A DNA stretch of 64,000 bases from Coniella vitis (Eukaryota; Ascomycota; Sordariomycetes; Diaporthales; Schizoparmaceae). Numbering within the stretch: position 1 is the first letter of the stretch; the number at the start of each line of letters is the position of its first letter. The translations under genes and the position numbers were made by a program. Under the pieces are notes generated by a model. It was not told the DNA's origin. It saw only the letters and a program-made list of their open reading frames with translations, and made no database searches. The DNA lies in contig WUJK01000009.1 of assembly GCA_011317545.1 (NCBI GenBank), positions 2,232,001 through 2,296,000 on the forward strand. Direction: 5' to 3'. Shown in pieces: positions 35,026 through 46,640 of the stretch.

Positions 35026-37629
35026 TCAGCCACCGTCCACCCGTCCGTACGCTTCCAACCTTCTTTGAAACTCTTGCCGTTCGGTCTGTCTGTAATCGCC
35101 ACCAAGACAGCATTGCTCGTCGTGCCGCGGCACCCCTTTGCGGATTGCTTCTCGATTGGCCACAATGATCCCATACGCGGCCCTCCTCTCATGCCAGTGT
35201 CCTACCGTCATAAATGATGACAGTGAACCAAGCATGTTGCTGGGCGCGCCCTTGGTGGTTACGGCAGCGCTGGATGCAGTTATTTCCCTCTGCGCGTATT
35301 GGCGCACAACCTCTACCGAAGCAGAATCGTACGTTGCTCTATACTTCCAGCCTGTCCTTTTGTACTCAAAGACAAGCCCTCCCTCCTCTGGACCGGGCAG
35401 AGGCAGGTCTTTATCGAATACCCAGCCCTGCGCCTCCATCCGCAGTCCCCACAGCGTAGGCGACGCCCTCCTGGACACCCCAGCCTTAACCCGGCTTTTC
35501 CAGAATTCCTTGCACACCCATCCGTAACCGAATCCTCCCTCAATCCTCTTGCCATAGCCAACCTCTTCATTCGTCCGCACCAGCTTCTCCCCAGCGCTAA
35601 ACACAATCCCGCTCGGCACGTCCTGGACATACTTCATCATAACCTTTGTGCGCTCCTCGACAGGCGTGTTGAACAACTCCCCGATGACCGCTTCCTTCAG
35701 CCCAATCATGCCCGCCAAACACAGATACGCATCCCCCGGATTGGTAGTCGTGCGTCCGTTAAGGACTTTGAGCGCAGATGACAGCGCAGAGTCATGAGTG
35801 CGCTCGAAGCCGCCGGGCTGGTACTTGAAGGACCGCCGCAAGCTGCGGAAACAATCGAAAAAGACGCTTGCATCGCGCGCTACAAGACCACCACCACCGT
35901 CAACACCTACCAGCTCCCCAACACGCTTCTCTCTCTGCGCTTTGAACCTTGCCACCGCTCCTGAAACATCAAACACTCCGTCTCCAAGCTGGATAAACAA
36001 ATTGTCGGAGCCCAACGCCCCTTCCTGCATCGTCCAAACCCGCCTCATCCACCCACTCCCGTGCAACCTCACAATAACCTCGTAGTCGGGGACGCTCCCC
36101 TGCGGGAGCGCCATCATCTCCGAATCAAGCAGAAGAATCTTCATCACGTGCGCGTAGGTTGCATTCATCCGGGAAATAGCGAGTTTGCGGAACGCTTTTG
36201 GGTGGGGGACGCAGAGCGTGTCGATCCACACGGCGACCTTGAATTGGGTTTTTGTTATTGATCGTAGAGATGGCGAGCTCTTTGTCGCTGTATTGGTTTC
36301 ATTCTTCTCCACATCTTGTTCATTCTGTTTGGGCTTGGGCTTGAGCTTGCGAAAGAGTCGCGGTAGCCATCCCGGTGGCCCATTATCAAGCCGGACCTCG
36401 TCCTGCGCGCACAGCGCACATAGCCGCGCGATTTGACACTCTGGGAGGGAGTTTCTGTCCTGGAAGCCCAGTCCGTCTGCCCAGACGTGCGAGATGGCTA
36501 TATATTTTGACTGGCGGTCGGAAGAGCAGGTGAGCTTGAAGTTGTAGTTGTAGGTGTAGCTGTAGCTGCTTTCCTCGTCCTCGTCCTCGTCTTCCATTCC
36601 CCCAACTTCTTCTTCATCTTCTCCCTCTCCCGGGGATTTCAAGTTCCTCGAGTCCCGTTGCCGCACAACCTCAACCTCAATCTCCAAGACCGGAATCCCC
36701 CCTTCGCTCAACACCTTCTTGACATCCTCCACTGGTGCCTCGATCCACTTACAGCTCCCACCCTCGCCTTCCAGATCCTCATTCCCTGCACGACAGACAT
36801 ATTTCGTTCGATATGTCCGCTCGTCAATCGTCCGCGTGGTGCACCCCCCATCAGCTGTACACCCGGCGTGCTTCTCACGCGGAATTCCCTCCTGCCGCGG
36901 AACCGTGGCTGCAAAGAGCACAGACGCGGTGGAAAAGCTGTCATATAGTCGCGCCACATCACCGACACACCAGCCCCGCTTCACCAGCTCGTCCGTCAGC
37001 AGCGCTGGTCGGCCCCAGTGGCTGAGGAACGGCATAGTCGGCGGCGGGAAGGCTGGAAACTTGTCTTTAAGTGCGGTCTCGAGCGTAGCACCCAGGACCG
37101 CTATGGACAGGAGAACGGGCGCGGGGAGTAAGGAAGGAGTGCTGTCTCTGCTTTGGCCCTGGTCTGCCGTTTGGTCTTGGAGCTGGAGTAAGATGTTGAG
37201 GTACACCCGGGCCTGGTCGAGGGTATCCTGGAGGGTGTCCATATCCTTCACTTTGACCCGCTTGAGCCACGGCCCCATATATCGTGGGAGGGCTACGCGG
37301 GACGTGAGTGACGGGCGCCCGCCTGCTGGAATGCTGGTTGTTCTGTCCTCAGACTCGACGAAATCGGCTGGATTGACGGGTACGCCAAAAATGCTTTGCA
37401 TGAGGCCAAAGTATAGCCAGGCCTGCAACATTGAAGCTGTCTCTTCGCGCGTGCGAGTCCCCTTGGCGGTAAAGTCCAGCTGCGCAAATGCATCAATATC
37501 ATAGCCGCGGCGGGAAGGGTATTCGAGAAAATGGCAAGAAAGCTCCAGGAACGACTCTGTACCTGTGCCACAAAGCAGTGGCACCGTGGGCAAGGCTACG
37601 CCATAGGCTGCCGTGGGAATGTGGTCCAT
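35026..37629 (-). CDS. HET-domain protein (heterokaryon incompatibility type)
   Basis: Single exon, 867 residues. A HET domain covers roughly residues 375-540, with its three signature blocks in order: IAISHVWADGLG (377-388), AVWIDTLCVPHP (466-477) and RRVWTMQEG (529-537). The N-terminal 370 residues form a long extension with an acidic stretch (GEGEDEEEVGGMEDEDEDEE, about 335-354), and about 300 residues follow the domain. HET proteins act as allorecognition or TIR-like immune effectors in fungi, and overexpression of many leads to cell death; partners are often encoded nearby. I see no NACHT, WD or ankyrin module. The open frame is intact although the retroelement block starts about 550 bases upstream of its start codon. 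Confidence 0.9.
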   Translation of the reverse strand: MDHIPTAAYGVALPTVPLLCGTGTESFLELSCHFLEYPSRRGYDIDAFAQLDFTAKGTRTREETASMLQAWLYFGLMQSIFGVPVNPADFVESEDRTTSIPAGGRPSLTSRVALPRYMGPWLKRVKVKDMDTLQDTLDQARVYLNILLQLQDQTADQGQSRDSTPSLLPAPVLLSIAVLGATLETALKDKFPAFPPPTMPFLSHWGRPALLTDELVKRGWCVGDVARLYDSFSTASVLFAATVPRQEGIPREKHAGCTADGGCTTRTIDERTYRTKYVCRAGNEDLEGEGGSCKWIEAPVEDVKKVLSEGGIPVLEIEVEVVRQRDSRNLKSPGEGEDEEEVGGMEDEDEDEESSYSYTYNYNFKLTCSSDRQSKYIAISHVWADGLGFQDRNSLPECQIARLCALCAQDEVRLDNGPPGWLPRLFRKLKPKPKQNEQDVEKNETNTATKSSPSLRSITKTQFKVAVWIDTLCVPHPKAFRKLAISRMNATYAHVMKILLLDSEMMALPQGSVPDYEVIVRLHGSGWMRRVWTMQEGALGSDNLFIQLGDGVFDVSGAVARFKAQREKRVGELVGVDGGGGLVARDASVFFDCFRSLRRSFKYQPGGFERTHDSALSSALKVLNGRTTTNPGDAYLCLAGMIGLKEAVIGELFNTPVEERTKVMMKYVQDVPSGIVFSAGEKLVRTNEEVGYGKRIEGGFGYGWVCKEFWKSRVKAGVSRRASPTLWGLRMEAQGWVFDKDLPLPGPEEGGLVFEYKRTGWKYRATYDSASVEVVRQYAQREITASSAAVTTKGAPSNMLGSLSSFMTVGHWHERRAAYGIIVANREAIRKGVPRHDEQCCLGGDYRQTERQEFQRRLEAYGRVDGG

Positions 37630-38185
37630 TGCGCGAAGTCTTCCGTAAGCCTTTGGCGGACAGATCTTTGAGAGAAACGAGAAAAAGGGGCAGCATATGC
37701 TGCGGAGGCAAAATGGGAGTTCAAAGGATTCTTAGCCTGACCAGTCATCACTCACCTGTCGCAAAAGCACTGCGCAGGTTCTCTGCTTACGGCGGATACA
37801 CAGTGTTCCAGCTGCGGGTCCCCTATTACCAGTTATCACAGTGCCATGGGCCTGGGTCTTGATCTTGCAAAGAAGCTTACGCCCGCTGCAAAGGAGTGTT
37901 GGTTCTTCTTGCCATTGTATTCTCCAAAATAACTATTCTCCAATAGGAATAGACAAGTAAATCGTATAAATAAGAGCATAGTAAAAATACTATTTACATT
38001 ATGAAGTGTTCGCTCGTATATTCTAATTTGTTTCTCCCTATGTTTTGGCGTACAGCAAATACCAAATCACTAAGATTCGATTTTCGATTTTCTGAGAATT
38101 ATATGGGTATAGCTGTGTTGGATCAGGTTCTGAGGCTAAGAAAGAGACACTTGTTTGCAGTTGAATATACTTAACTATATATAGG
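37630..38185. promoter_or_regulatory. HET gene upstream region, transition to repeats
   Basis: Upstream region of the HET gene; GC content falls from about 37900 on toward the first LTR fragment. No gene seen. Confidence 0.45.
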
Positions 38186-38413
38186 TATAATGATCCTTGC
38201 CTGAATCCCGGATTCTGGAAGTACCTATAAGTTATATATTAGCAGGAGGGGGAAATATACCTTTAAGTCTTTATACGTTTATATATAATATTAAGTATTA
38301 TAAGAGATTAAGAGGGATTACCCTATTACTCGAGGTAATACTTAGATTTATAACTAAAGACTATAAGGAAACTATTATAATATTGAGCTATAAACTCCTA
38401 TCCTTATATCCTT
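38186..38413 (-). repeat. Truncated LTR fragment, inverted relative to its neighbour
   Basis: Reads TGATCCTTGCCTGAATCC at its left end, which is the reverse complement of the LTR 3' end seen at 38870-38887. It continues for about 228 bases and then abuts the plus-strand 5' LTR. It retains more CA/TG than the RIP-mutated copies. Confidence 0.7.
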
Positions 38414-38887
38414 TGTTATAACCCATGAACATACAGGTCACAGGAACAGGCCAGCGCAACCATATGCCAGCAAATCGGAACCTTAACGGACCGATAGGGA
38501 TCTCTTATATAAGAACATAGAACGGTATAATCAGGGTTAGGGTTGGATTACCTTAATAACTAAGATAATTAGAGCGATAATAATCTAAATAATCCAAATA
38601 AGCTAACGCTCCTATCGCTCCCGGTAATCCAAGGATCTATACTTACTATAGATAGGAAGTAATAGAAGGATATAAGGATAGGAGTTTACAGCTTAATATT
38701 AGATAGTTTCCTTATAGTCTTTAGTTATAAATCTAAGTATTATCTTATATAATAGGGTAATCCCTCTTAATTACTTATAATACTTAATATTACTCGATAA
38801 CGTATAAAAACTTAAAGGTAATACTTCCCTACCTGCTAATATATAACTTATAGGTACTTCCAGAATCCGGGATTTAGGTAAGGATTA
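38414..38887 (+). repeat. 5' LTR of copy 1
   Basis: 474 bp. Its first about 100 bases still contain many CA and TG steps, whereas the matching part of the 3' LTR at 45571 has lost them. Confidence 0.75.
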
Positions 38888-41800
38888 TTATATTTTCATA
38901 ACTCTTATTTAGGATAGTCTATATATACCTTTTAGGTAATATTAAGTATAGTAATAGCTCCTTAAACTCCTATCCTATCTACCTTAGGCGAAGGATATCG
39001 CTAGGTTATAACTTAGGAAGATATAATACGCTAATTAATCGAACTTACCTAATAACTTATTATACTCTAGTAGAATTAGGAGTAGTAGAATCGTACTATC
39101 CGTAAGCAGGCCTAATAGCTTAAATAATATTAAGCTATAGCCGCTATACCCCTAGCGCCTATTATTTAAAATACCGGTAACGATTATAAGATAGATAAAC
39201 CTGCTATATATAACGGTAACTAAAAGACGCTTTAAGGGTTCCTTACCTATTATAAGGCATACTTCCTATATAATATAGCGTAATTTACTACTAAACCCGA
39301 TAAAGTTATCCTAGCCGGTATACGATTCGAAAAGGACGTACTTATTTAGTACGAACCCTTACTTCGTAACTATATTAAACACCTAAGCAACCTCGATTAA
39401 CGCAAGACGATTACTAAGAATATATTCGATTTGTTCGTAGGGTTCGAACGTATCCTTAAGGAAATATTTAGCGATCCTAACGAAGAACGGACTATAATAT
39501 AATAACTTATAGAATTTAAGTAGAATAAGTCTGCTTTAGCCTATATAATCCGCTTTAAGTAACTCTTAGCCCGCCTCCCTTAGGAAGATAAGAACCTTAT
39601 AGAATATTATTATAGAGGATTTAAGGATAAGGTTAAGGACGAAATCTCTAAGTAGGATTAGCCTAAAGACTTTATAATATTTAGTAATAATATTATCCGT
39701 TTCGATAACTATCTTTACGAAAGATATATAAAGAAAAGCAAGAAAGGAGGAAGCTATACTATATAGAGGAATTACGCTAATATAGGACGACGGATTTAAT
39801 AGATAACTAACTATAGCTTCTAATAATAAGGTACGGTAATTAGCGGCATTATATATATAGGACCTATAGAGCTCGACGTAGCTTAGCGTAAACCTATAAG
39901 TAAGGAATGCTTTAACTATAATAAGATAGGCTACTTCGCACGAGAATACCGATAACCTAAGAAACCTAGAGAATTTAAGAAAGTCCCCGAAGGACGATAA
40001 GTTAATATTATAATACGTAAGACCACGGACTCTACTCCTAGCTAAAACTAGCTTCTAGAGTAAATATCGGACGACTCCGATTATAGATTCCTTAACTAGA
40101 CCTTCTATTATAAGGATAATTATATAATATACCTCTCGGTAAAATAAAGCTTAGGATAGTTCCCTTAGAAACCTTATAAGGAACGATAAATTATAATTAC
40201 CTAGAGGATACCCCTCTTAACGGATATTTTATAGAGTAATATTACAGAAATTACGGAATAATAAGAAACATTTAGTATCGGTTAGAGTATTAATACCTAA
40301 ACTATTAATAAAGAAATAAGCTTAGAACTAGAAAGCTTTATAAACGAAGATACCGATAAAGGAGATATATACTACCTTATCTACGGTATTATACTTAGAG
40401 AATTATTTAGGATAATAACCTATTAAGACGAAACCCCCCTTATATAGGAAGATACGCGAATTAATTACCTCTACGAAAAATACTACTAGATCGTATAGTT
40501 TGCCTATATTATATATAATTGCAGATAATACTTTAAATATAAGGTAACTAACGAATAGTTCCCTACGCGCGAGATAGGGTATAATATTATCGCCTATAAT
40601 AACGATAATAGCGACTATTATAAAGTACTTAGAATAAGGGGAAACTATACTAGTATTAGCCTTATATATAATACCCCCTACGAATATACTATACGATAAG
40701 TAAAATAGTACTAATATACGATACCCTAGTACGTACCTTATACGTAAGAAAAAGCGCTCGACTAGTATAGAATATACGAATAGAAATAAAGGGAAAAGCT
40801 CGTAAAGCCTACGTATATAGAACCTATATACTACAGCTTCTACAAGCGCGCCGACTATATAGAACACCTAGCGGATAAAGCGCGTACCTATTATAACCTT
40901 AAGGATAGTTAGCCCGGGGTATAAACTCCATATACCGAAGAAGAAAATTAAGCGCGCTTATAGCAATAGGCTATAGTATATATACGATACGGAATATAAT
41001 AAGCTAAGAACTTAGTATAAATAATAGCTCTTAGAGTATAGTAAGAATAGTAGAACCTAAAAGGTAAGGATCGCCTATAAGGGATAATAAGCGATTAGGA
41101 CTTACGGTAAAGTCCCTCTACGCGATAGATAGCTCGATATATAAATATTTGAAAATCGTAGTACGAATTAACGATAAATACTATATAGCACTCCTAGATA
41201 GCGGAGTATAAGGAAACTTTATATCCCTAAGCGTTATTAATAGAGAACGGATACCTTAAAAGAAGAAGATAGAACCTTATAAACTTAATATTATAAAAGG
41301 TATAGAAGTCGCTTATAGCTAAGGTATTATCGATATAGAATCTAATTAATTACTAGTTATAATCTACGGACGTATAATACTAATAAACTTCGATATTACG
41401 GATACCGTATAATATAAGCTAATCTTAGGTATATTATAGTTAAGAAAAGAAAATCCTCGAATCGATTAGACTAATAGCTATATTTTATAGGATAAAGCGG
41501 ATACCTAAGAAGCGGTTATAATTAAAGGCGTAGGATCGGATTTAGTTATTAAGCGATACCTAAATAATAGGGGCTTAAACGAATTTATATATACCTCTAA
41601 ATCGAGAAGAGCTAAGGCGATAGCTACCCTAGGATACGATAAACCTCGATAGCTTATAGAGAAGGACCTAGCGATAATTAATACCTAATAGAATAAGGGA
41701 TATAGCAGATTAGGATATAATATAATAGGATTCTATAGATAGTAGGATATATTATCGCGATAAGTTTAAGAAGGAACTAAGTATATATAACGATATCTCC

Positions 41801-44663
41801 TTATAATAGTAACTATATAAGACGAAGATACGTTTAGAGACCTCTCCGGTATATTAGAAGAGTATCGGAAGTTTATAAAACTATTTTAAGGAAAATTCGA
41901 TAATAGCCTACTAAAGCACGGCCTATACGATTATAAGATCCTACTTAAGGAAGGAGAATAATTAAAGTTCTTTCCTATCTACGGATTAGATAAGGATAAA
42001 TTTAAAGTATTTAGAGAATATATCGACGAAAATCTTAAGAAAGGCTATATTAAACCCTTATATTTACTAGCAGGATACCTAATCCTATTTATACTAAAGA
42101 AAAACGGTAAGCTACGATTATATATTAACTATCGGCAACTTAACGATATTATAATTAAGAATCGGTACCCCTTACCTCTCTTTAAAGAACTTAGAGATAA
42201 ACTTAGAGGAGCCTAATAGTTTACGGCTCTTAACCTTAAAGAAAGATATACGGATATTCGTATTAAACCCGGAGAAGAATAGAAAACAGCGTTTAGAATA
42301 TACTACGGATATTTCGAATATCTTATTATACTATTCGGACTTACTAACGCCCCTATATTATTCTAGGAAATAATAAACTTTATCTTATACGAATACCTCG
42401 ACTATTTTATAATCGCTTACCTAAACGATATCCTTATTTACTTAAAGATATTCGAGGAATACTAGAAGTATATTATAATAATCCTATAAATCCTTTAAAA
42501 TAATAAGATTTTAGTAAAACCTACTAAATATAACTAGAATACTTAAGAAGTTAACTACCTTAGATATACTATTATACTAGGGTATATACGAATATAGAAA
42601 GATAAAGTATAGGTAGTTAGGGACTAGCCTATACCTTAGAACGTTAAGGACGTTAGAGCCTTCTTAGGCTATACTAACTTCTACCGATAATTTATTAAGA
42701 ACTATAGTAGTATTATAGTACTATTTACGGAACTTACGAAAAAGGATATTACCTTTAACTAGAACGAATAGGCGTAGAAAGCCTTTAGTATAATTAAGGA
42801 CGTAGTTATATTAGAACTAATCCTAGTCGAAGCAGACTAAAATAAAGTTTTCGAGATCGAGATAGACGTATTAGATTATATACTCGGTAGATAACTCGGA
42901 TAACGAGACGATAAAGGATAACTATAGATAGTTAATAACTTTAATAAGAAGCTAAACGGATTAGAACTTAACTACGGAATACCTAATTAAGAACTTATAG
43001 TAATAATAGAAGCCTTTAGGGAATAGCGATATTACCTTATCGGCGCAAAATAATAAATTCTTATATATACGGATTATAAGAACCTTTAGGTATTTACCTT
43101 AATAAAGCAGCTTAATAAACGATAAGTTAGATAGTACGAATTTCTATTAGAATTCGACTTTAAGATTATCTACCGTAAAGGCAAAGAAAACGAATAAGTA
43201 GACGCTCTTAGCAGACGATTAGACTATAAGGATAGTAATAGTAAAGACTAGGATATTATAGTAATCTTTAGGGAAGATTCGGAAGGTAACCTTACTATAC
43301 TATCTATTACTAAGGAACTTAACGTAATACTATATATCGAAGGAGAAATACCTAACCTCGATAGTATAATAATAACGGAATAAAACGACTATATTAGAAG
43401 TATCTATAGCGTACTAGTATATAAATACTAAGGAATTAGAGCAACCTATAAAAGGATCTAATATTATTAAAACCTACCGAACCTTAAGAAACGAGTTATA
43501 GATATTATTAATAACTACGATATATATAAACGGAATAAGATAAAATAATATAAACCTTATAAACTACTATAACCTCTACTAATACCTACGACTATTTAGT
43601 TATCTATTAGTTTAGACTTTATTATTAAGCTACCCCTCTTACGAGAACCTTTAACCTAGGTATAATACGATAGTATCTTAGTAGTAGTTTATAGACTAAG
43701 TAAATATATATACTTCCTATTATATAAAGAAAGTAGTACTATAGAAGAACTCGTATATATATTCCTCTGTATTATTATCGCTAACTATAGAATACCTTAG
43801 GAAATTATATTAGATAGAGATAGAAAATTTATATTAAAATTCTAAATCTTACTTACTAAATACCTCGAAACAATATAATATATATCTACGGTATTTTATC
43901 CTTAAATAAACGGATAAATAAAATATACTAACTAGATTATAGAATAATATCTATAATATTATATTAACTATAAATAGGATAATTAGATCGAACTCTTACC
44001 TATAGTATAATTCGCCTATAATAACGTAGATATAATAAGTATAGGAAAATTACTATTCTTCCTACTTTATAGATATAACCCTACGGTATACTACGAAATA
44101 CTACTAGATAGAAACGTAGAAACGGTAGATTAATACGCTAGAAGAATTAAGCAATTATACGAAGATATTTAATATATACTTTAGGACGTTAAAGAATAAA
44201 TAACGAAATACGCTAATTAGAAAAGGATTAAGGGATTAATCCTATAAAAGGGAGATAAAGTCTACCCTAATTATAAAAATATTTAAACTACTAAATCTAA
44301 CGATAAACTTAATTATAAAAAACTTAAACCTTATAAAATTATATAATAGATTTTACTAATTAATTATAAACTAGAAGTCCTATATATATACTTATACCTA
44401 GTCTTCTATATTTTACTCCTAAAGCTAGTATTAGTAAACGCAGAACTTTCGTATAATATAGATATTATCGAACTAGAATAAGCATAATATAAAGTTAAAT
44501 AGATTCTCGACTTATATAAATATAGATGCGGAAAATAATACCTTATTAAGTAGAAAAATAACGATAATTCGGAAAATACTTAGGAATTACTAAAGAATAT
44601 ATACCTAGACCTTATTAAAGAATACGAAAATAAAAAGTTATTATAACCTTAGATAGAGAAGGT

Positions 44664-44736
44664 ATTATAAGGAATCGAACCCTAGACCTCCTAATAAGAA
44701 ACTAGGAACTCTAACTATTAAGCTATAAGATTATTC
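44664..44736 (-). other. tRNA-Arg(UCU)-like sequence inside copy 1, antisense to the element
   Basis: On the minus strand it shows a D-arm (TAGCTTAATAGTTAGAG), an anticodon arm CCTAG-TTTCTTA-TTAGG with anticodon TCT, and a T-arm with GGTTCGATTCC. The acceptor stem does not pair. It lies just after the chromodomain-like tail. The same sequence occurs at the same place in copy 2, so it is part of the element, not a free tRNA gene. Confidence 0.55.
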
Positions 44737-45570
44737 GTATCTTTAACTATAATAATTACCTATAGAAATAACCAGACCCCTTATTAAGAATTAAGAACCT
44801 CGAATATATAGAGAACCTAGGTTAAATCCCGACTAATTAATTATAGCGTTAGGCGCTATTAATATATTCTAATCCGTACCCTTAAATAAGGGATTCTATA
44901 TAAATAATATAGCCTCCTTAGACGAAATAGCTTAAATAGTCTTAGTAATACGCTCCTATTCTTTCTCCTTTAACCTAATATTTACTAGCTTTATAACTTT
45001 TTTTTATAGAAACCTATACTATTTCTTTAAATATATTAAGTAAGTAAGAGATTTATTTAAATAAGCCTAAGCTTCGGCTTAAAGCTTAGCTAGCTCTACT
45101 TAATATTTTAATATCCGCTCCTTTTCCTCTAACTTACGATTATCGAGCCGAGAGAGCTTATCGGTAATCCGGGATATTACTAAAGGTTAGCGTAATATAT
45201 AAGTAACTTAGGAAGAAACTATACCTATAAAAAGATACCGGAATACGATACCTATTATAAGAACGACTACGTTTCGTATACTATATATAGCTCTTAACTC
45301 TATTAACTATCTTATATACTAGGCCCTCGTTAAGATAGAAAGAATAGGGTATAACTTTAAAGGTACTAGTCTTAATATAATAAAAACGTTTAATATAGGT
45401 AAAACGCTTCTTAGATAAAGACGAAGATCCAGAATCCGTATAATACGATTTTATAATTCTTAATAATATAACGAATTAGGAAGGTATAATCCGAAGTAAG
45501 AATATTAAGCAGGACTACTTATAGAAATACTATAGGTCTTTAGGGATAAAGATTAATAGAAGGGAGATAA

Positions 45571-46025
45571 TATTATAACCTATAAATATATAGGTTATAG
45601 GAATAGGCTAGCGTAATTATATATTAGTAAATCGGAACCTTAATAGATCGATAGGGATCTCTTATATAAGAATATAGAGTAGTATAATCAGGGTTAGGGT
45701 CTAAAGTGCTATATTAGATTACTAGAGATTACTACTACTTACTAGAATATTAGTAAGCACTAATAGGTATTAATAAGCTATATATTAATAAGCATTATAA
45801 CGGAAGGATATAAGGATAGGAGTTTATAGCTTAATATTAGATAGTTTCCTTATAATCTTTAGTTATAAATCTAAGTATTACTTTTAGTAATAGGGTAATC
45901 CCTCTTAATATCTTATAATACTTAATATTATATAGAAACGTACGAAGACTTAAAGGTATATTTCCCCCTCCTGCTAATATATAACTTATAGGTACTTCCG
46001 GAATCAGGGATTCAGGCAAGGATTA
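45571..46025 (+). repeat. 3' LTR of copy 1
   Basis: 455 bp, strongly RIP-altered compared with the 5' LTR at its start; preceded by a polypurine tract. Confidence 0.75.
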
Positions 46026-46640
46026 TTATAATTATCCGTAGTTCCTTTCCTGATTATATAAGAGATCCTATCGGTCGTATTATAGATCCGACCCGGCGTC
46101 TAGTGCTATATTATATTGGCCTATTCCTATAACCTGTATAACCGTAGGTTATAATATTAACCCTAATTATATTATCCTACGTCCTTATATAAGAGATTCT
46201 ATCGGTTTATTATAGTTCCGATATCTATACTATATTACATTAGCCGGTTCTTATAACCTATATAACCGTGGGTTATAATATTATATAGGATAATATAATT
46301 AGGGTTAAGGTTAATTACCCGGATTACGGTAATCGAAGTAATCGGATAACGATAATTATAGTAATTATAGGAACTAGATTATAAAGCTAAAAGTAATCTA
46401 GTATTATAACGGAAGGATATAAGGATAGGAGTTTATAGCTTAATATTAGATAGTTTCTTTATAATCTTTAGTTATAAATCTAAATATTACTTTTAAGTAA
46501 TAGGGTAATCCCTCTTAATCTTATAATACTTAATATTATATATTAACGTACGAAGACTTAAAGGTATATTTCCCCCTTCTACTAATATATAACTTACAGG
46601 TACTTCCAGGAATCAGGGATTCAGGCAAGCATCATTATAA
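46026..46640. repeat. Tandem LTR debris
   Basis: Two short pieces ending ...GGTTATAATATTA (about 46030-46158 and 46159-46279) in minus orientation, then a plus-orientation LTR piece (about 46280-46634) that lacks its first part and ends GGCAAGCATCA. These are remains of further insertions of the same family. Confidence 0.6.

Larger units (their letters stand above)
38414..46025 (+). mobile_element. Ty3/Gypsy chromovirus-like LTR retrotransposon, RIP-inactivated (copy 1)
   Basis: 5' LTR 38414-38887 (474 bp) and 3' LTR 45571-46025 (455 bp) begin TGTTATAAC / TATTATAAC and end GGATTA, consistent with TG..CA altered by C-to-T change. A purine tract (AGAAGGGAGATAA) lies just before the 3' LTR. Internal remnants appear in order despite many TAG/TAA: Gag with a decayed CCHC knuckle (about 39905-39950), a protease block around LLDSG (about 41185), RT (about 41960-42500, with YLNDIL where Y-x-DD is expected), RNase H (to about 43210), integrase (about 43430-44100) and a chromodomain-like tail (about 44470-44640). 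No open frame survives. Stops fall mainly where Trp or Gln is expected, the mark of RIP. Confidence 0.85.

Noticed and set aside
40403..40867. 154-codon minus-strand frame inside retroelement copy 1
   Set aside because: Antisense to a decayed Gag/protease region, rich in Ile/Tyr/Val as expected from AT-rich RIP sequence; not a gene.
44664..44736. A functional tRNA gene in copy 1
   Set aside because: Acceptor stem missing, T-arm mutated, embedded in the element.
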